Below, piece by piece: positions 29,650-29,796 of a stretch of DNA of 29,796 nucleotides. The stretch lies in NCBI GenBank assembly GCA_964412905.1, contig CAYPQL010000011.1:1-29796 (forward strand). Reading direction: 5' to 3'. A model generated the notes under the pieces. It had not been told where the DNA came from, did not search any database, and saw nothing but the letters and a program-made list of their open reading frames with translations. Both the position numbers and the translations under genes were made by a program. Position 1 is the stretch's first letter; each line of letters begins with the position of its first letter. This DNA is from CAYPQL01 sp964412905 (GTDB lineage Bacteria; Patescibacteriota; Minisyncoccia; JAHIHE01; JAGLIN01).

Positions 29650-29796
29650 GTTTTTTTTGGTAGAGGTAATTCAAAAATTTATAAGTTAAATCAAAAGAAA
29701 TTCTCTTGCGATTATTATCTCTAAAATTTGTAAGAAAAAAAGAAAAATATTTCTGCCTGTTTTTATTTAATTCTTGATTAAATTCTCGCATTAACA
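29624..29796 (-). CDS. C-terminal fragment of a gene running off the right edge
   Basis: An open minus-strand frame enters from the right edge and stops with TGA at 29624. It gives 56 visible residues, for example KNRQKYFSFFLTNF and SFDLTYKFLNYLYQKKHEK. It overlaps the nuclease start by 26 bp, the tight coupling typical of restriction-modification genes, so a methyltransferase or specificity protein is plausible. Too little is seen to identify it, and an ATG near the edge could also make it a short complete gene. Confidence 0.5.
   Translation of the reverse strand, partial: LMREFNQELNKNRQKYFSFFLTNFRDNNRKRISFDLTYKFLNYLYQKKHEKQQVLF

Overview
The window looks like a piece of a small, AT-rich Candidate Phyla Radiation (Patescibacteria, Parcubacteria-like) genome. 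The reasons are short divergent versions of core enzymes, many lysine- and glutamate-rich proteins of unknown function, MNT-HEPN pairs, a DUF2207 protein with a glycine tail, an FtsQ-type protein with a long acidic insertion, and simple-sequence spacers. TGA acts as a normal stop (for example at the end of hydB), so the code is standard. The assignment is inferred from gene content, because there is no rRNA or other marker here. I saw no tRNA, rRNA, CRISPR array or insertion sequence with a transposase.

Region 1 (1-20612) is read almost entirely from the minus strand. In coordinate order it holds the C-terminally cut end of a large charged protein, an MNT-HEPN pair, a Na+/Ca2+ exchanger, a charged unknown, an FtsQ-like division protein, two tandem adenylate-kinase paralogues, a small nucleotidyltransferase, a tRNA-dihydrouridine synthase, an S66 LD-carboxypeptidase, a TGS1-like methyltransferase, a NIF3 protein, a cupin, a decayed cupin, a frameshifted Nudix gene, a beta-carbonic-anhydrase-like protein, a DUF2207 protein, a TIM-barrel isomerase-like protein paired with a large nucleotidyltransferase, GAPDH, and an anchored GerMN-domain protein.

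Region 2 (20727-26203) is the only plus-strand block. It is a group 3b-type (sulfhydrogenase-like, NAD(P)-linked) [NiFe]-hydrogenase locus in the order hydB, hydG, hydD, membrane protein, hydA, HypA-like. The electron path implied is NAD(P)H, FAD and [2Fe-2S] (HydG), [4Fe-4S] clusters (HydB), three [4Fe-4S] clusters (HydD), then NiFe (HydA). HydA stops exactly after the DPCxxCxxH motif, so it needs no C-terminal processing. The HypA-like protein has lost the zinc-finger half. Palindromic elements of about 100-120 bp sit in three of the spacers.

Region 3 (26354-29796) is minus strand again: class II fructose-bisphosphate aldolase, a second MNT-HEPN pair, triosephosphate isomerase, a short assembly gap, and a PD-(D/E)XK nuclease gene overlapping the end of another gene at the edge. 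With GAPDH, the window gives three consecutive lower-glycolysis enzymes whose NADH could be reoxidised by the hydrogenase.

The most unusual non-coding signal is a family of degenerate repeats with a period of 7 bp that fills many spacers. One such tract lies in frame inside tpiA and adds a short repeated peptide before the strand carrying the catalytic glutamate.
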